The position numbers were made by a program, and so were the translations under genes. A stretch of 64,000 nt of DNA, from the NCBI RefSeq assembly GCF_000695255.1, contig NZ_JMIB01000023.1:1-64000 (forward strand), read 5' to 3'. The notes beneath the pieces were generated by a model that saw only the letters and a list, made by a program, of their open reading frames with translations, made no database searches and was not told the DNA's origin. This DNA is from Photobacterium galatheae (GTDB lineage: Bacteria; Pseudomonadota; Gammaproteobacteria; Enterobacterales; Vibrionaceae). How positions within the stretch are numbered: position 1 is the stretch's first letter; each line of letters opens with the position of its first letter. Below, piece by piece: positions 30,018 through 39,003 of this stretch.

Positions 30018-31454
30018 GTGCATCAGTCCATTTATATTCCAGACGATTTCATTCACCACATTCGCCAGATTTTGCCCGATAGTCTGGATATGGACAGTTT
30101 TCTTGCCTGTTGCCGCACCCCACTGCGGCGCAGTATCCGGGTTAACACGCTGAAAATTTCTGTTGAAGATTTTCTGGAACGCATCCAACACAACGACTGG
30201 CAGCTCACACCGATTCCATGGTGCAAAGAAGGCTTCTGGATTGACTACGATGAAGCCAAAACCGAATCGCTTGGTAATACTCCCGAGCATCTCGCAGGAC
30301 TTTTCTATATTCAGGAAGCCAGCTCAATGCTGCCGGTCACCGCATTACTGACAGATAACGACCAGATCGGCTGTGTACTCGATATGGCTGCAGCACCCGG
30401 CTCCAAAACCACCCAGATTGCCGCAGCGATGCAGCATCAGGGAGCACTGGTTGCCAATGAACTGTCTGCCAGCCGCATCAAAGTGCTTCATGCGAACCTG
30501 CAACGCTGTGGTGTTTCAAACACAGCCCTGACCCATTTTGACGGCAAAGTGTTTGGCACCTGGACCCCGGAAGCATTCGACAGCATTTTGCTGGATGCAC
30601 CCTGCTCTGGTGAAGGCGCGATTCGAAAAGATGAAGATGCGATGGCGAACTGGAGCCTGGCACATATCGAAGACATCGCCGCAATTCAGCGTGATTTAAT
30701 TGTCAGCGCATTTCAGGCGTTAAAGCCAGGTGGGGTTATGGTGTACTCCACCTGTACCCTGAACCGAACAGAAAACCAGGGCGTCTGCCATTATCTCAAA
30801 GATACTTTTGGTGAAGCCGTGTCGTTTGAGCCACTCAATGATCTGTTCGAAAGCGCAGAAAAAACCTGTACTGAAGAAGGCTTTTTGCATGTCTTTCCTC
30901 AGGTCTACGACAGCGAAGGCTTTTTTGTTGCCCGTATCCGAAAACTCGCTCCCGTTGAAACTGAGCAGGCCAAAAAACGTAAAGCCAAGTTCCCTTTCAC
31001 TCCAGCTTCCCGCAAAGAAAGTGAGCAAATTCTGAACCAGTTGAATCAGGATCTGTCCCTCCGAATTCCAGATGACCGTGAGCTTTGGCTTCGCGATCAG
31101 GAGATCTGGCTTTTCCCGGCCCGTCTGCGTCCACTGCTAGACAATATTCGTTTTCAGCGCATTGGCATCAAGCTGGCAGAACAGCATAAAAAAGGCTATC
31201 GCTGGCAGCATGAAGCCATCATGACGCTGGCATCAGGCAACGAACCACAGTGCATTGCCCTAACAGACGAACAAGCCAATGAATGGATTATGGGGCGCGA
31301 TATTCGGCCTGAATCGCTTTCTGGTCAAGGTGAAGTCATTGTGACGTATCAGGATTATCCATTCGGCTTAGGAAAATGGGTCGGTAACCGCATTAAAAAC
31401 GGCATGCCCAGAGAACTGGTCCGAGATACGGGTTTATCTGGAAATCGCGGTTAA
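30018..31454 (+). CDS. rsmF: 16S rRNA m5C1407 methyltransferase RsmF
   Basis: A 478-aa protein (E. coli 479). The N-terminal block PLRRSIRVNTLK is followed by SAM motif DMAAAPGSKTTQIAA, catalytic DAPCSGEG and VYSTCTL (two Cys of the Nop2/NSUN mechanism), then a C-terminal PUA-like part. It methylates C1407 of 16S rRNA. The frame is open to 29916, inside the letB terminator, so GTG at 30018 (VHQSIYIPDDF) was chosen; it gives family length. It is separated from letB by a hairpin, so its own promoter is expected around 29940-30000. Confidence 0.94.
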   Translation: MHQSIYIPDDFIHHIRQILPDSLDMDSFLACCRTPLRRSIRVNTLKISVEDFLERIQHNDWQLTPIPWCKEGFWIDYDEAKTESLGNTPEHLAGLFYIQEASSMLPVTALLTDNDQIGCVLDMAAAPGSKTTQIAAAMQHQGALVANELSASRIKVLHANLQRCGVSNTALTHFDGKVFGTWTPEAFDSILLDAPCSGEGAIRKDEDAMANWSLAHIEDIAAIQRDLIVSAFQALKPGGVMVYSTCTLNRTENQGVCHYLKDTFGEAVSFEPLNDLFESAEKTCTEEGFLHVFPQVYDSEGFFVARIRKLAPVETEQAKKRKAKFPFTPASRKESEQILNQLNQDLSLRIPDDRELWLRDQEIWLFPARLRPLLDNIRFQRIGIKLAEQHKKGYRWQHEAIMTLASGNEPQCIALTDEQANEWIMGRDIRPESLSGQGEVIVTYQDYPFGLGKWVGNRIKNGMPRELVRDTGLSGNRG

Positions 31455-31846
31455 ATTCGGAGCAGATGATTAATTAAAGGTTCTATCTCAGTAGCCTTGC
31501 CTGTCTCAGGGCTAAAACTGGCAAAAAATACTGTGTGAACTAAGATTGATATTGTAATTGATCTCCATTTACAAACCAGTTAGCGCAAGGCTCTCACGAG
31601 CCATTCCCCTAAGCCCGAAACAGGAGTCGTTTCGGGCTATTTTTTATCTGTAGCTCAAAGGCATTTTCAATATATTTCAAAAGCTTAACCCACCCACTTA
31701 TTCATCGCTTGAGTACAGCTTTTCACATCCTTCAAAATTGTTGAACAAGTTACACAACATTTTCAGCTTTCAGCGACTCATTTCAAGTTTTATAGTGGGT
31801 CCCAAGTTCAGCAATGACCCAGCATTTTTATTGAAGGAAGCATGTT
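31455..31846. other. Intergenic region rsmF-azoR
   Basis: 392 bases with the terminator at 31612-31645 and the azoR promoter region. TATAGT near 31791 is a possible -10 for azoR. No small gene was seen. Confidence 0.45.
31612..31645 (+). terminator. Strong terminator downstream of rsmF
   Basis: AGCCCGAAAC and GTTTCGGGCT pair around AGGAGTC, followed by ATTTTTTATC. It lies about 160 bases past the rsmF stop, so it may end an untranslated or small RNA as well as the rsmF message. Confidence 0.85.
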
Positions 31847-32440
31847 ATGTCTAAAATTCTTGTTCTGAAATCCAGCATCCTTGGCGGTTACTCTCAGTCG
31901 AATGCCCTGATCGATCATCTGGTCAATTCAAAGGCAGACGACATCTCAACCATTATCGAACGCGATCTGGTTGCTCACCCACTGCCAATTCTGGATGGTG
32001 AACTGGCGAGCGGTTTACGCGGCAGCGATCAACTGACTCAACGTCAACAGGAAACGATCGCACTTTCGAACCAGTTGATTGAAGAAATCAATGCCAGCGA
32101 TACGCTGATCATTGGTGCGCCAATGTACAACTTCAGCATTCCGACTCAGTTAAAGAACTGGTTTGACTTGATTGCCCGTGCTGGTGTGACTTTCTCTTAC
32201 ACTGAAAATGGCCCTGTCGGTCTGCTGACCAACAAAAAAGTGATTGTCGTCACCTCTCGTGGTGGCATGCATCAAGGCAACCCTACAGATACCATGGTGC
32301 CTTACCTGAAAACCATTCTGGGCTTTGTGGGCATGACAGATGTCGAATTTGTTTATGCTGAAGCACTGAACATGGGTGATGAAATGGCCAGTAAAGGCCT
32401 GAATCAGGCCAAAGCACAAATTGAAGCTTTGGCTGTATAA
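31847..32440 (+). CDS. azoR: FMN-dependent NADH-azoreductase
   Basis: A 197-aa flavodoxin-like protein (E. coli 201). It starts [18 protein letters not shown] and has [16 protein letters not shown] and the FMN loop TSRGGMH. It reduces quinones and azo compounds with NADH as a homodimer in the cytoplasm and protects against thiol and quinone stress. AAGGAAGC lies 9 bases before the ATG. It is a single-gene unit ended by the hairpin at 32473. Confidence 0.95.
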   Translation: MSKILVLKSSILGGYSQSNALIDHLVNSKADDISTIIERDLVAHPLPILDGELASGLRGSDQLTQRQQETIALSNQLIEEINASDTLIIGAPMYNFSIPTQLKNWFDLIARAGVTFSYTENGPVGLLTNKKVIVVTSRGGMHQGNPTDTMVPYLKTILGFVGMTDVEFVYAEALNMGDEMASKGLNQAKAQIEALAV

Positions 32441-32472
32441 GCACTTTTCTTTATCGTTCCTTGCCTTTTCAC

Positions 32473-32497
32473 AAAAAACCGCCCTGTGCGGTTTTTT
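32473..32497 (+). terminator. Terminator of azoR
   Basis: AAAAAACCGC, loop CCTGT, GCGGTTTTTT. It lies 32 bases past the azoR stop. Confidence 0.85.
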
Positions 32498-32525
32498 CTT
32501 GCTGATTTTTCCGAATGTCCCATAA

Positions 32526-32553
32526 AAAAAGCTGCGCCTGAGCGCAGCTTTTT
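32526..32553 (-). terminator. Terminator of yeeX
   Basis: AAAAAGCTGCGC, CTGA loop, GCGCAGCTTTTT, a 12-bp stem directly after the azoR terminator and facing yeeX. The two hairpins separate converging genes. Confidence 0.85.
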
Positions 32554-32588
32554 ATGAAACACATTGATTCAAGTGTGATGAAAGCAAC

Positions 32589-32903
32589 TTACTTGGCAGG
32601 ACGACTCGCCAGCTCTGCACGTTTTTGCTCTTTCAGCAGTTTACTGGCTTCACGACGCTCTTTAGAGAGCTCGGCACTGATAATAATGTGGTCATCCACA
32701 CGATCTTCATAGTCAGCTTTCATTGTCTCAATAATGCTGACAATTTCATCATGTGACATATCAGGCTGAATGTAGTCAATCAGGTTTTCAAGCAATTCAA
32801 CACGCTTGCGGTTATCTCTGATCTTACGGTCATTATCCAGAATTTCACGTTTGAGCTTATTTCTACGTCTGGCAAGCCGAACCAATTCCAGAATATTGTT
32901 CAT
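32589..32903 (-). CDS. yeeX: DUF496 family coiled-coil protein YeeX
   Basis: A 104-aa highly charged helical protein. It keeps the family blocks [32 protein letters not shown] and AELSKERR. YeeX-like proteins have been linked to the nucleoid but the role is not settled. AAGGACAAAAC precedes the ATG at 32903. It is convergent with azoR and divergent from the first cold-shock gene. Confidence 0.88.
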   Translation of the reverse strand: MNNILELVRLARRRNKLKREILDNDRKIRDNRKRVELLENLIDYIQPDMSHDEIVSIIETMKADYEDRVDDHIIISAELSKERREASKLLKEQKRAELASRPAK

Positions 32904-33371
32904 GTTTTGTCCTTACTATGAAACTTGAAAGCCTTAATTAATCTGGGTTATATCAGAAACCTCGCTTGCTTCTCAAGTAAGATCTCAATGAAATCAAACC
33001 ACCCTTCATTTCATTGATCTCACTCAGGACTTTATTGTTTGAATCATGTACTCAACCAGACAACCATGTCACAAAAGACTATCAGTCTGATGACAATTGT
33101 TTTTCATTTATGCGACAAGGACTTAAAAAACAAATATGCGTACTGTTTCTTGTTAGGTGACTCACAAACTTCCGCTTAATTATTTGCTTTTGGTATGCCA
33201 GAGCCTACTCTTTCCAGATACCAGTAGTGATTTGGCAAGATGCAATACACGTGCAACACTTCTCGTCAAGGTTCTTTCAGAAGGCTGTTGTCCTGAAGCT
33301 CGCGGTACGTTGGCATTCACGTTAAAAAATTATTGGTTAGCAACGTAAGAGTTAGTGATTCAGGAGACAAC
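32904..33371. other. Intergenic region and leader of the first cold-shock gene
   Basis: 468 bases. The part before the csp start contains GTTGTCCTGAAG (33287-33298), repeated in the leader of the second csp gene. A long untranslated leader is usual for cspA-type genes. No other gene was found. Confidence 0.5.
33287..33298 (+). promoter_or_regulatory. Shared csp leader element, copy 1
   Basis: GTTGTCCTGAAG, 73 bases before the first csp ATG. The same 12 bases occur at 33877-33888, 90 bases before the second. Outside this and the CAGGAGACA ribosome site the two leaders share little, so the element is probably kept by selection. Confidence 0.45.
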
Positions 33372-33581
33372 ATGTCTAAAGCAACAGGTACCGTTAAGTG
33401 GTTTAACGAAGAAAAAGGATTTGGTTTTATCACTCAGGATAACGGTGGCGCCGACGTATTTGTACACTTCCGCGCAATTATTGGTGATGGATTCAAGACA
33501 CTGGCCGAAGGCCAAAAAGTGACCTATGACGTTGAGCAAGGCCAAAAAGGCCTGCAAGCGGCCAATGTCGAAAAAATATAA
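33372..33581 (+). CDS. Cold-shock protein, CspA family (first copy)
   Basis: A 69-aa single cold-shock domain with RNP1 KGFGFITQ and RNP2 VFVHF, preceded by the typical TGTVKWFN. It binds single-stranded RNA and DNA and melts mRNA structure. The ATG at 33372 with CAGGAGACA was chosen over an upstream frame start at 33333. It differs from the second copy mainly in the C-terminal half ([16 protein letters not shown]). Its own terminator follows. Confidence 0.93.
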   Translation: MSKATGTVKWFNEEKGFGFITQDNGGADVFVHFRAIIGDGFKTLAEGQKVTYDVEQGQKGLQAANVEKI

Positions 33582-33602
33582 GTTAACAGTACGTTAGCGA
33601 CC

Positions 33603-33627
33603 AAAAGGGCTAGTCAGCCCTTTTTTT
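33603..33627 (+). terminator. Terminator of the first csp gene
   Basis: AAAAGGGCT, AGTC loop, AGCCCTTTTTTT, 22 bases past the stop. Confidence 0.85.
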
Positions 33628-33876
33628 GTCCCTATCTGGCACCAGTCATCCGACCAATATGTGATATTCACATCACCGCTAACCACCTGACTTTCTTTTC
33701 AAAATTCAGCACAAGTGTCGCTAACATCACAATTACTCAGAAATTTTTAGGTGAAACTCACTATTTTCTTGCCGTGGCCCCTGCAATATGGCCTAATGTG
33801 CCTGCCTATAATGCAACGCTATTTATGCAACAAAGTGAAAAGTATACTTCGTTACACCCGCTTCACCTTAAGCGCC

Positions 33877-33888
33877 GTTGTCCTGAAG
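33877..33888 (+). promoter_or_regulatory. Shared csp leader element, copy 2
   Basis: GTTGTCCTGAAG, 90 bases before the second csp ATG, identical to copy 1 at 33287-33298. Confidence 0.45.
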
Positions 33889-33978
33889 AGCTACATCCTT
33901 GTCCATAAGCAATCCATTATGTTGGCATGAAGCACGCCTCAGGGCGTTATTGTTCCTAATATTTTCAGGAGACATCCT

Positions 33979-34188
33979 ATGTCTAAAGCAACTGGTACTG
34001 TTAAGTGGTTTAACGACGAGAAAGGTTTTGGTTTCATCACTCAAGACAACGGCGGTGCAGACGTATTCGTTCACTTCCGTGCGATCACTGGTGAAGGCTT
34101 CAAATCTCTGGCTGAAGGTCAGAAAGTGAAGTTCGATATCGAGCAAGGCCAAAAAGGTCCTCAAGCTGCTAACGTTGAGCGCGTATAA
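33979..34188 (+). CDS. Cold-shock protein, CspA family (second copy)
   Basis: A 69-aa cold-shock domain, [19 protein letters not shown], with KGFGFITQ and VFVHF. It is nearly identical to the first copy for the first 40 residues, showing a tandem duplication. CAGGAGACAT precedes the ATG. Its codon use looks more biased to highly expressed codons than the first copy (many CTG, GGT, AAC), which suggests it is the major form (inference). Its own terminator follows. Confidence 0.94.
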   Translation: MSKATGTVKWFNDEKGFGFITQDNGGADVFVHFRAITGEGFKSLAEGQKVKFDIEQGQKGPQAANVERV

Positions 34189-34213
34189 GCCCTCTGCGTA
34201 AACGAACATAATC

Positions 34214-34240
34214 AAGAGCGCCCTCGTGGCGCTCTTTTTA
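34214..34240 (+). terminator. Terminator of the second csp gene
   Basis: AAGAGCGCC, CTCGT loop, GGCGCTCTT, then TTTA, 25 bases past the stop. Confidence 0.85.
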
Positions 34241-34423
34241 TTTCTGCCCACTCATCAGTTTATCAACCCGGTTCACCGTCTTTTCTGCGTTTCCCCCCTC
34301 TCTTGTCAACTTCTTCAACAGGTTTCCCTCCATTGTCTTATATTCACTACAGGCAAGCATTACTTCTCAGGCAAAAAACGTTGCAGTTTTGCCTTTCGAC
34401 CCATCCCAATTTAGGAGCAACCC

Positions 34424-35839
34424 ATGACGACTGTCGCGAAACTCAACCACCGGAGAAAACTGGCAGGACTTCCACTGATTCGCTTCAACTTACTGCGCCT
34501 GAACCCGGAAGATGTTCAAGACTTACGCGATGCTTATGCAGCCATGTATGAAATCTCTGAACTCGCAATCGGGGATCGCCGGGGATATTACGCGTTAGCC
34601 CGAGGACATGGATATGATCAGGATCTCTGTCACGATGACAGCCGGACATTCCTGACCTGGCATCGCTCTTATCTTTATTCATTCGAAAAAGCACTGAACA
34701 CCGCATTACAGTGGAAACGTCAAGATAAAGAACTGGAGCTGACACTGCCCTACTGGGACTGGACACAGTTCAACAAATCTACACATGCTGCCAATGGCCT
34801 GCCGAAATTACTGGATGAAAAAAGCTACAAAAATCAACGGGGAGATATCCTCGAAAACCCACTGAACCGGGCCAAAAGTCTGTACCGGACCCTATCGCAA
34901 AACTTGGCTGACGAACAAGCATACACACAGCGATTTCCCGCAAGGTTCAAAGCCAATATCGCTCTTCTGAAAAATGAAGTTGATCGCTATATGGATAACC
35001 CCAACTTTATGAGCTTTCAAAATGATTTTAACGCTGGTGCGCACGGCGCAATTCATGTCCTTGTCGGCGGCGAGAGCAATTCCCCATTACCCGGCAACAT
35101 TGGTGACATGACGGCAGTCATCTCAGCAGCCTATGATCCACTGTTCTGGCTCCATCACAGTATGGTCGACAAAGTCTGGTTCGACTGGCAGACATTGCAT
35201 CCAGATGCCAACATCCCTCTCCATGTCCTCCAGAAAGTGGTGTACGACGGCAGAGTCGGTAAAGACCTGATTGATGCTGAAATTTCCCTGAGATACATCT
35301 ACTCTGAAAACTCTGTTGAATCTGCTGTTGCAACCACCGGAACCACGAATACACTGCCGGCCCGATCGCTCTCGGCCGCCGCAAGTCAGGCAAAAGAACT
35401 CTCGTTAGGCTTGATTGAAGGCGGCTTTGTTCGGGCTCAGCTTGATTTTCTGCGGCTTCATCCGCCCAAAGAAAGCTTTGAAATCCGTGCTTATATTGAA
35501 AATCCCGCCTGTAACGCAGACACCGGTTATGACGATGACAGCTATTGTGGACGGCTGGTTCTTTTTGGACATGGCAGATGCCATGGCGCACCCGGCCACT
35601 GTAACCCGGCACAGGCCGTCAGAGATGAGTACGATCTCCGAGCGAAGCATCCCTTGCGATATGAACATACACAATACACCATCGATCTCACCCGTGGACT
35701 GCGACGATTTATTGGGCGGAAAAAGTCGGTTGATGATCTGAAGATTTATCTCATTGTGATTGATGGTCAAGGTAAAGTCGTTGCGCCAGAAAGCATCAAA
35801 TACGATGGTTGTTCCCTGCGAACTTTTGCAAAACAGTAA
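34424..35839 (+). CDS. Tyrosinase-family copper oxidase
   Basis: A 471-aa protein without signal peptide. Copper A ligands fit H62, H70 and H80 (GHGYD, LCHDDS, TWHRSYLYSFE); copper B fits H207, H211 (GAHGAIHVLVGG) and the HH pair 244-245 in DPLFWLHHSMVDKVW. This is the type-3 di-copper site of tyrosinases and catechol oxidases, which oxidise phenols to quinones and can lead to melanin. The roughly 180-residue C-terminal part is beta-rich with several Cys (CNADTGYDDDSYCGRL, GRCHGAPGHC) and may shield the active site, as in plant and fungal enzymes. AGGAG precedes the ATG. A 105-aa gene follows. Confidence 0.9.
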   Translation: MTTVAKLNHRRKLAGLPLIRFNLLRLNPEDVQDLRDAYAAMYEISELAIGDRRGYYALARGHGYDQDLCHDDSRTFLTWHRSYLYSFEKALNTALQWKRQDKELELTLPYWDWTQFNKSTHAANGLPKLLDEKSYKNQRGDILENPLNRAKSLYRTLSQNLADEQAYTQRFPARFKANIALLKNEVDRYMDNPNFMSFQNDFNAGAHGAIHVLVGGESNSPLPGNIGDMTAVISAAYDPLFWLHHSMVDKVWFDWQTLHPDANIPLHVLQKVVYDGRVGKDLIDAEISLRYIYSENSVESAVATTGTTNTLPARSLSAAASQAKELSLGLIEGGFVRAQLDFLRLHPPKESFEIRAYIENPACNADTGYDDDSYCGRLVLFGHGRCHGAPGHCNPAQAVRDEYDLRAKHPLRYEHTQYTIDLTRGLRRFIGRKKSVDDLKIYLIVIDGQGKVVAPESIKYDGCSLRTFAKQ

Positions 35840-35892
35840 AGGTTGCCCTTCGTTCACAAACCGCCTGACGACAGGGGCACTATACTGAGGAT

Positions 35893-36210
35893 ATGATGAA
35901 AGTCACCGTCTCCCCCCATGCCGCTCAGGAAGGCACACTACGTATCTGGCTGCGGCGGATTCCCGTCAGCAGCCAGATCATTTATGCTTTTCGCTCTGGC
36001 CATCCTCACAATAGAAACGAACCTGTTAGCCAGGCTTTCATTTATGGTCGCGGAGAAGGTTCAAGTGCTTCTGAACATGTCATGTTACTTTTTCGGCCCG
36101 GGGAAAATATCCAACCATTTCAGGTCGGCGAAGAATTAACGCTGAAGGTACGTGATGAAAAAACAGGCCACTATCAGGAGATCGAGCTGGATGTCACCCA
36201 CATTGAGTGA
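35893..36210 (+). CDS. Small protein downstream of tyrosinase, function unknown
   Basis: A 105-aa protein with no signal peptide, predicted to be mostly beta strands (TLRIWLRRIPVSSQIIYAF, EELTLKVRDEKTGHYQEIEL). No family was recognised. It starts 53 bases after the tyrosinase stop with no terminator between, so the two are likely co-transcribed. A copper-loading or folding partner, as tyrosinases often have, is one possibility but no Cys or His cluster supports it. The second ATG (35896) has better spacing to GAGGAT than the first. Confidence 0.6.
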   Translation: MMKVTVSPHAAQEGTLRIWLRRIPVSSQIIYAFRSGHPHNRNEPVSQAFIYGRGEGSSASEHVMLLFRPGENIQPFQVGEELTLKVRDEKTGHYQEIELDVTHIE

Positions 36211-36266
36211 CAGGGTCACTCTCTGCATCAAAGAAAACAAATGTCATTGATACCATCACTAAAAAT

Positions 36267-36293
36267 AAGAAAGTGCCCAAGGGACACTTTCTT
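36267..36293. terminator. Terminator between the tyrosinase unit and the PEP-CTERM gene
   Basis: AAGAAAGTGCCC and GGGACACTTTCTT pair; the minus strand continues TTATTTTTAG. It lies between converging genes. Confidence 0.65.
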
Positions 36294-36318
36294 GACCTGC
36301 CACTGACATTGATATCGA

Positions 36319-37335
36319 TCAATTCACTTTTGATGATGAACGGCGATGACGCCACATCAAGCCAGCACTGCCGAGTAACAACAAACCGAAAGAAGCTGGT
36401 GCAGACACAGGATTCGGAACCTCAAGTTCTGTAATGGTAAACGCCGAATCGTCAAAGAAGTTCTTAAATACCCCCGTCCCCATGTGCCAGTCGATGCGCG
36501 CAAAATAGTCCATCGACATCCCCATCGCCAGATTGGTGAACACATTCAGCGTAGATGTGCTGCTGCTATCAAAAATACTCAATGACCACGTGTCATCCAA
36601 AGTATTGAAACTGAAATCGAACCGGTCGTAGGCTGCCGGATCAACAGTAAAAGCCACCGATGTCCAAGGGTCTACAACACTGGTTCGGTAAAGCAAGCCG
36701 TTGGCATCATCCCAGCCAACCTGACCACCAATGTTGCCGTTACCATCGGTAAAGGTCCAATAAAACTTCTCGGTGGTTCCGACAGGTGGTGTACGCTCAT
36801 CGCCACACGCCCATATCGACCAGTCAACAATGTGATTCGTGGTATCCGTCGGGGTCACTGGCGTACCACCATTGTAAAAGTCCCGCTCATCTAAGAAATA
36901 GGCAAAGTCGATGTCAAAATTAGGAAAACCGGAAGAACCTGAAATGGTTCTCATCCCTAACATCGCTGTACCACTATGCGCCAATGTTACTGGTGTGACG
37001 GCATGCGCGATAATATAGTTTCCGCCATGATAATCATCATTCGGGTGTCCATTCAAATCCATCCAGCGACCCGAATTCAACATAATGGTCATTGGCCCGC
37101 CACCAGGGCCGCCGTTCGCCGTACCATACAAACCCGCATTGTAATTATTCACAACATAATCATTAAACTCAGGGAAGGTTGTCGTAGGCTCCAGATAATC
37201 ATTCACATAGCCATCGTTATCTTCAAACCCACCGAGATAAGCGAGTGCTGAATGACAGTTTCCCATCATTGCTATTGCAATCGCGAACATCCCGATTTTC
37301 CCTGCCAATCGACTCGTTTGCGGTGTTTTATCCAT
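36319..37335 (-). CDS. Exported protein with PEP-CTERM-like anchor
   Basis: A 338-aa protein. Signal peptide in the first 33 residues (AGKIGMFAIAIAMM, cut near ALA-YLG). The C-terminus reads NPVSAPASFGLLLLGSAGLM then WRHRRSS, the motif-helix-Arg form of PEP-CTERM signals, with SAPAS in place of PEPAS. Known relatives are processed by exosortase and belong to exopolysaccharide or surface systems. The middle is rich in Gly, Asn, Asp and Trp and beta-like; no enzyme motif is seen. It is convergent with the tyrosinase unit. Confidence 0.75.
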   Translation of the reverse strand: MDKTPQTSRLAGKIGMFAIAIAMMGNCHSALAYLGGFEDNDGYVNDYLEPTTTFPEFNDYVVNNYNAGLYGTANGGPGGGPMTIMLNSGRWMDLNGHPNDDYHGGNYIIAHAVTPVTLAHSGTAMLGMRTISGSSGFPNFDIDFAYFLDERDFYNGGTPVTPTDTTNHIVDWSIWACGDERTPPVGTTEKFYWTFTDGNGNIGGQVGWDDANGLLYRTSVVDPWTSVAFTVDPAAYDRFDFSFNTLDDTWSLSIFDSSSTSTLNVFTNLAMGMSMDYFARIDWHMGTGVFKNFFDDSAFTITELEVPNPVSAPASFGLLLLGSAGLMWRHRRSSSKVN

Positions 37336-37658
37336 GCGCCTTATCCTCTTTTACTTGAACCAAGCCCAATGTGATCACAGCCTGTCATTTACATACCAGA
37401 GGGATAAAGCAAGGCTAATACCAAGTCTCAGATAAAGGACAGAAGATCCAAAGTAACCCCCTCATAAATCACAGATATTTTTTTGATGAAGCATCTCAGC
37501 AGTCATTTTCCCTTACCTCAAAAAAAGACAATTGTAAAAAAAGATGACATTTCAGCACAACGGCTCAGCCATCTATTCAGGTGAATCATTCAGGCGAATC
37601 ATTCAGGAGAAAGTTTCATTTTTACTTCGCGGCCACTTTCATTAAAAAGTAAGCAAGA
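37336..37658. other. Intergenic region with 13-base tandem repeats
   Basis: 323 bases without a gene. It contains the promoter side of the PEP-CTERM gene and, at 37575-37613, three near-identical 13-base units. Confidence 0.5.
37575..37613. repeat. Three tandem 13-base units
   Basis: ATTCAGGTGAATC, ATTCAGGCGAATC and ATTCAGGAGAAAG follow each other without gaps. The core TTCAGG-TGAA is nearly palindromic. The array starts 46 bases beyond the stop of the 338-aa gene. Confidence 0.7.
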
Positions 37659-38675
37659 TCATTGCAGCCATGCTTCTTGCGGTTTTTCATCCATGCAACT
37701 GTCAAGCTTGAACGTCTCTATTTCCTTAAGCAAATGCTGCAACAAAGCTTCGCCATAAATCGAAAAATGAATCTCCCATGAATCTGTGTATGACCCCAAG
37801 TCGCCTCGTTTCAAACAAGCATGAACCCATTCCAATTGTTCCGGGTAATCCGGAAAAATACGATCGCGCCCACGCTCACCCCCACCAATGGTCAACCAAC
37901 ATTCTTCAGCATAATGTGAACGACTCAGACGAAATTCCCAACCGTTACAGAGTTTAATTTCACGCTGCGACCAGGATGCTCCCTGCCATTTGTTCATTAA
38001 CCGATATGTTAATTCAGACGCTGGGTAATCATCGATAAATTGAGCCATCCAATTTTCAAGTGTCGTTAACGTTTCATTAGTTAAATGACATTTTTTCTGA
38101 TGAATCAAATAATCTAAATTTTCAATCAATAAAGGGAAACATTCCGGGCTTGAATAAAAATCATCATGAAAGTTTTGGTGGTAAAGCGCATAATATCGCA
38201 GGACGGATGTACTCCGATATCCAATACTATACAGTGCATCCGAAAATGTCATGCGAGTACCAATCCCCCACTCATAATCGAATACTAAAGGTAATACCCG
38301 GCAAGCGATATCTGGACAATACTTCGCTAAATCTTTTCCAATTGATGCGGGTAGATGATCGGTTCGATTGAACGAATGCTTTAATCGCGCCATCAGTTGA
38401 CTTTCAAATCGCGGTATAAAGTAGCCATCATGGCTTAAGATGACGCTCTCTGCCGAATAATCAAGCAATGTTACGGCAGATATCCCGTCGAAAATCTCAT
38501 CTAACAACAAGTGCCAGTCATCCTTAGAAGAAAGAAACTTCTCAATGCTATACTTCAGTGATGTTCGTAAATCTGTTTGCAGGCAGTCTTCTTGACTATA
38601 ACGAGGATAATGTATAGATAAAAAATCAGAAATTTTGGGGAAAATATCGCGAACCGCATGAAAAGCCGCGTTCAT
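37659..38675 (-). CDS. Uncharacterised 338-aa protein
   Basis: A 338-aa soluble-looking protein; no family was recognised. It is rich in aromatic residues (SHDGYFIPRFESQ, LRYYALYHQNFHDDFY, GWEFRLSRSHYAEECWL) and has no signal peptide or membrane segment. The frame extends to 38768, but the ATG at 38675 has GGGAGGTG right upstream and was chosen. It lies downstream of the effector and immunity genes on the same strand, separated by 328 bases, and could be a further immunity or orphan cargo gene (inference only). Confidence 0.65.
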   Translation of the reverse strand: MNAAFHAVRDIFPKISDFLSIHYPRYSQEDCLQTDLRTSLKYSIEKFLSSKDDWHLLLDEIFDGISAVTLLDYSAESVILSHDGYFIPRFESQLMARLKHSFNRTDHLPASIGKDLAKYCPDIACRVLPLVFDYEWGIGTRMTFSDALYSIGYRSTSVLRYYALYHQNFHDDFYSSPECFPLLIENLDYLIHQKKCHLTNETLTTLENWMAQFIDDYPASELTYRLMNKWQGASWSQREIKLCNGWEFRLSRSHYAEECWLTIGGGERGRDRIFPDYPEQLEWVHACLKRGDLGSYTDSWEIHFSIYGEALLQHLLKEIETFKLDSCMDEKPQEAWLQ

Positions 38676-38943
38676 TTCACCTCCCACACTTTCATTTGAA
38701 TATAAGTAGGGATTCAACCGATTGACAAAAACAGCTATTTTACATAAATATGGGGTCATATTTAACAACCTTCATGGAGGATTCTATTTCATTTAAATTG
38801 AAAGACAGAAAGAATAGAACAAAAGCATACATCCTGACATTTTATTATTGGCCGCAGATTTTCCTACAGATAATTCTTCATCAACCCTAATCAAGAAATC
38901 GAGTTCATTCACGACCATTACGGTGCTCTTTGATTGAACGGCT

Positions 38944-38995
38944 AGAAATGAAATAAGGATTCCTATCATACATTAATCCGAGCTGTTTCATTTCT
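38944..38995 (-). terminator. Possible terminator after the immunity candidate
   Basis: AGAAATGAAA (38944-38953) is perfectly inverted as TTTCATTTCT (38986-38995) with a 32-base loop, 9 bases past the stop at 39004. The stem is AT-rich and the loop long, so this is a weak call. Confidence 0.3.
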
Positions 38996-39003
38996 GAACC
39001 CAC

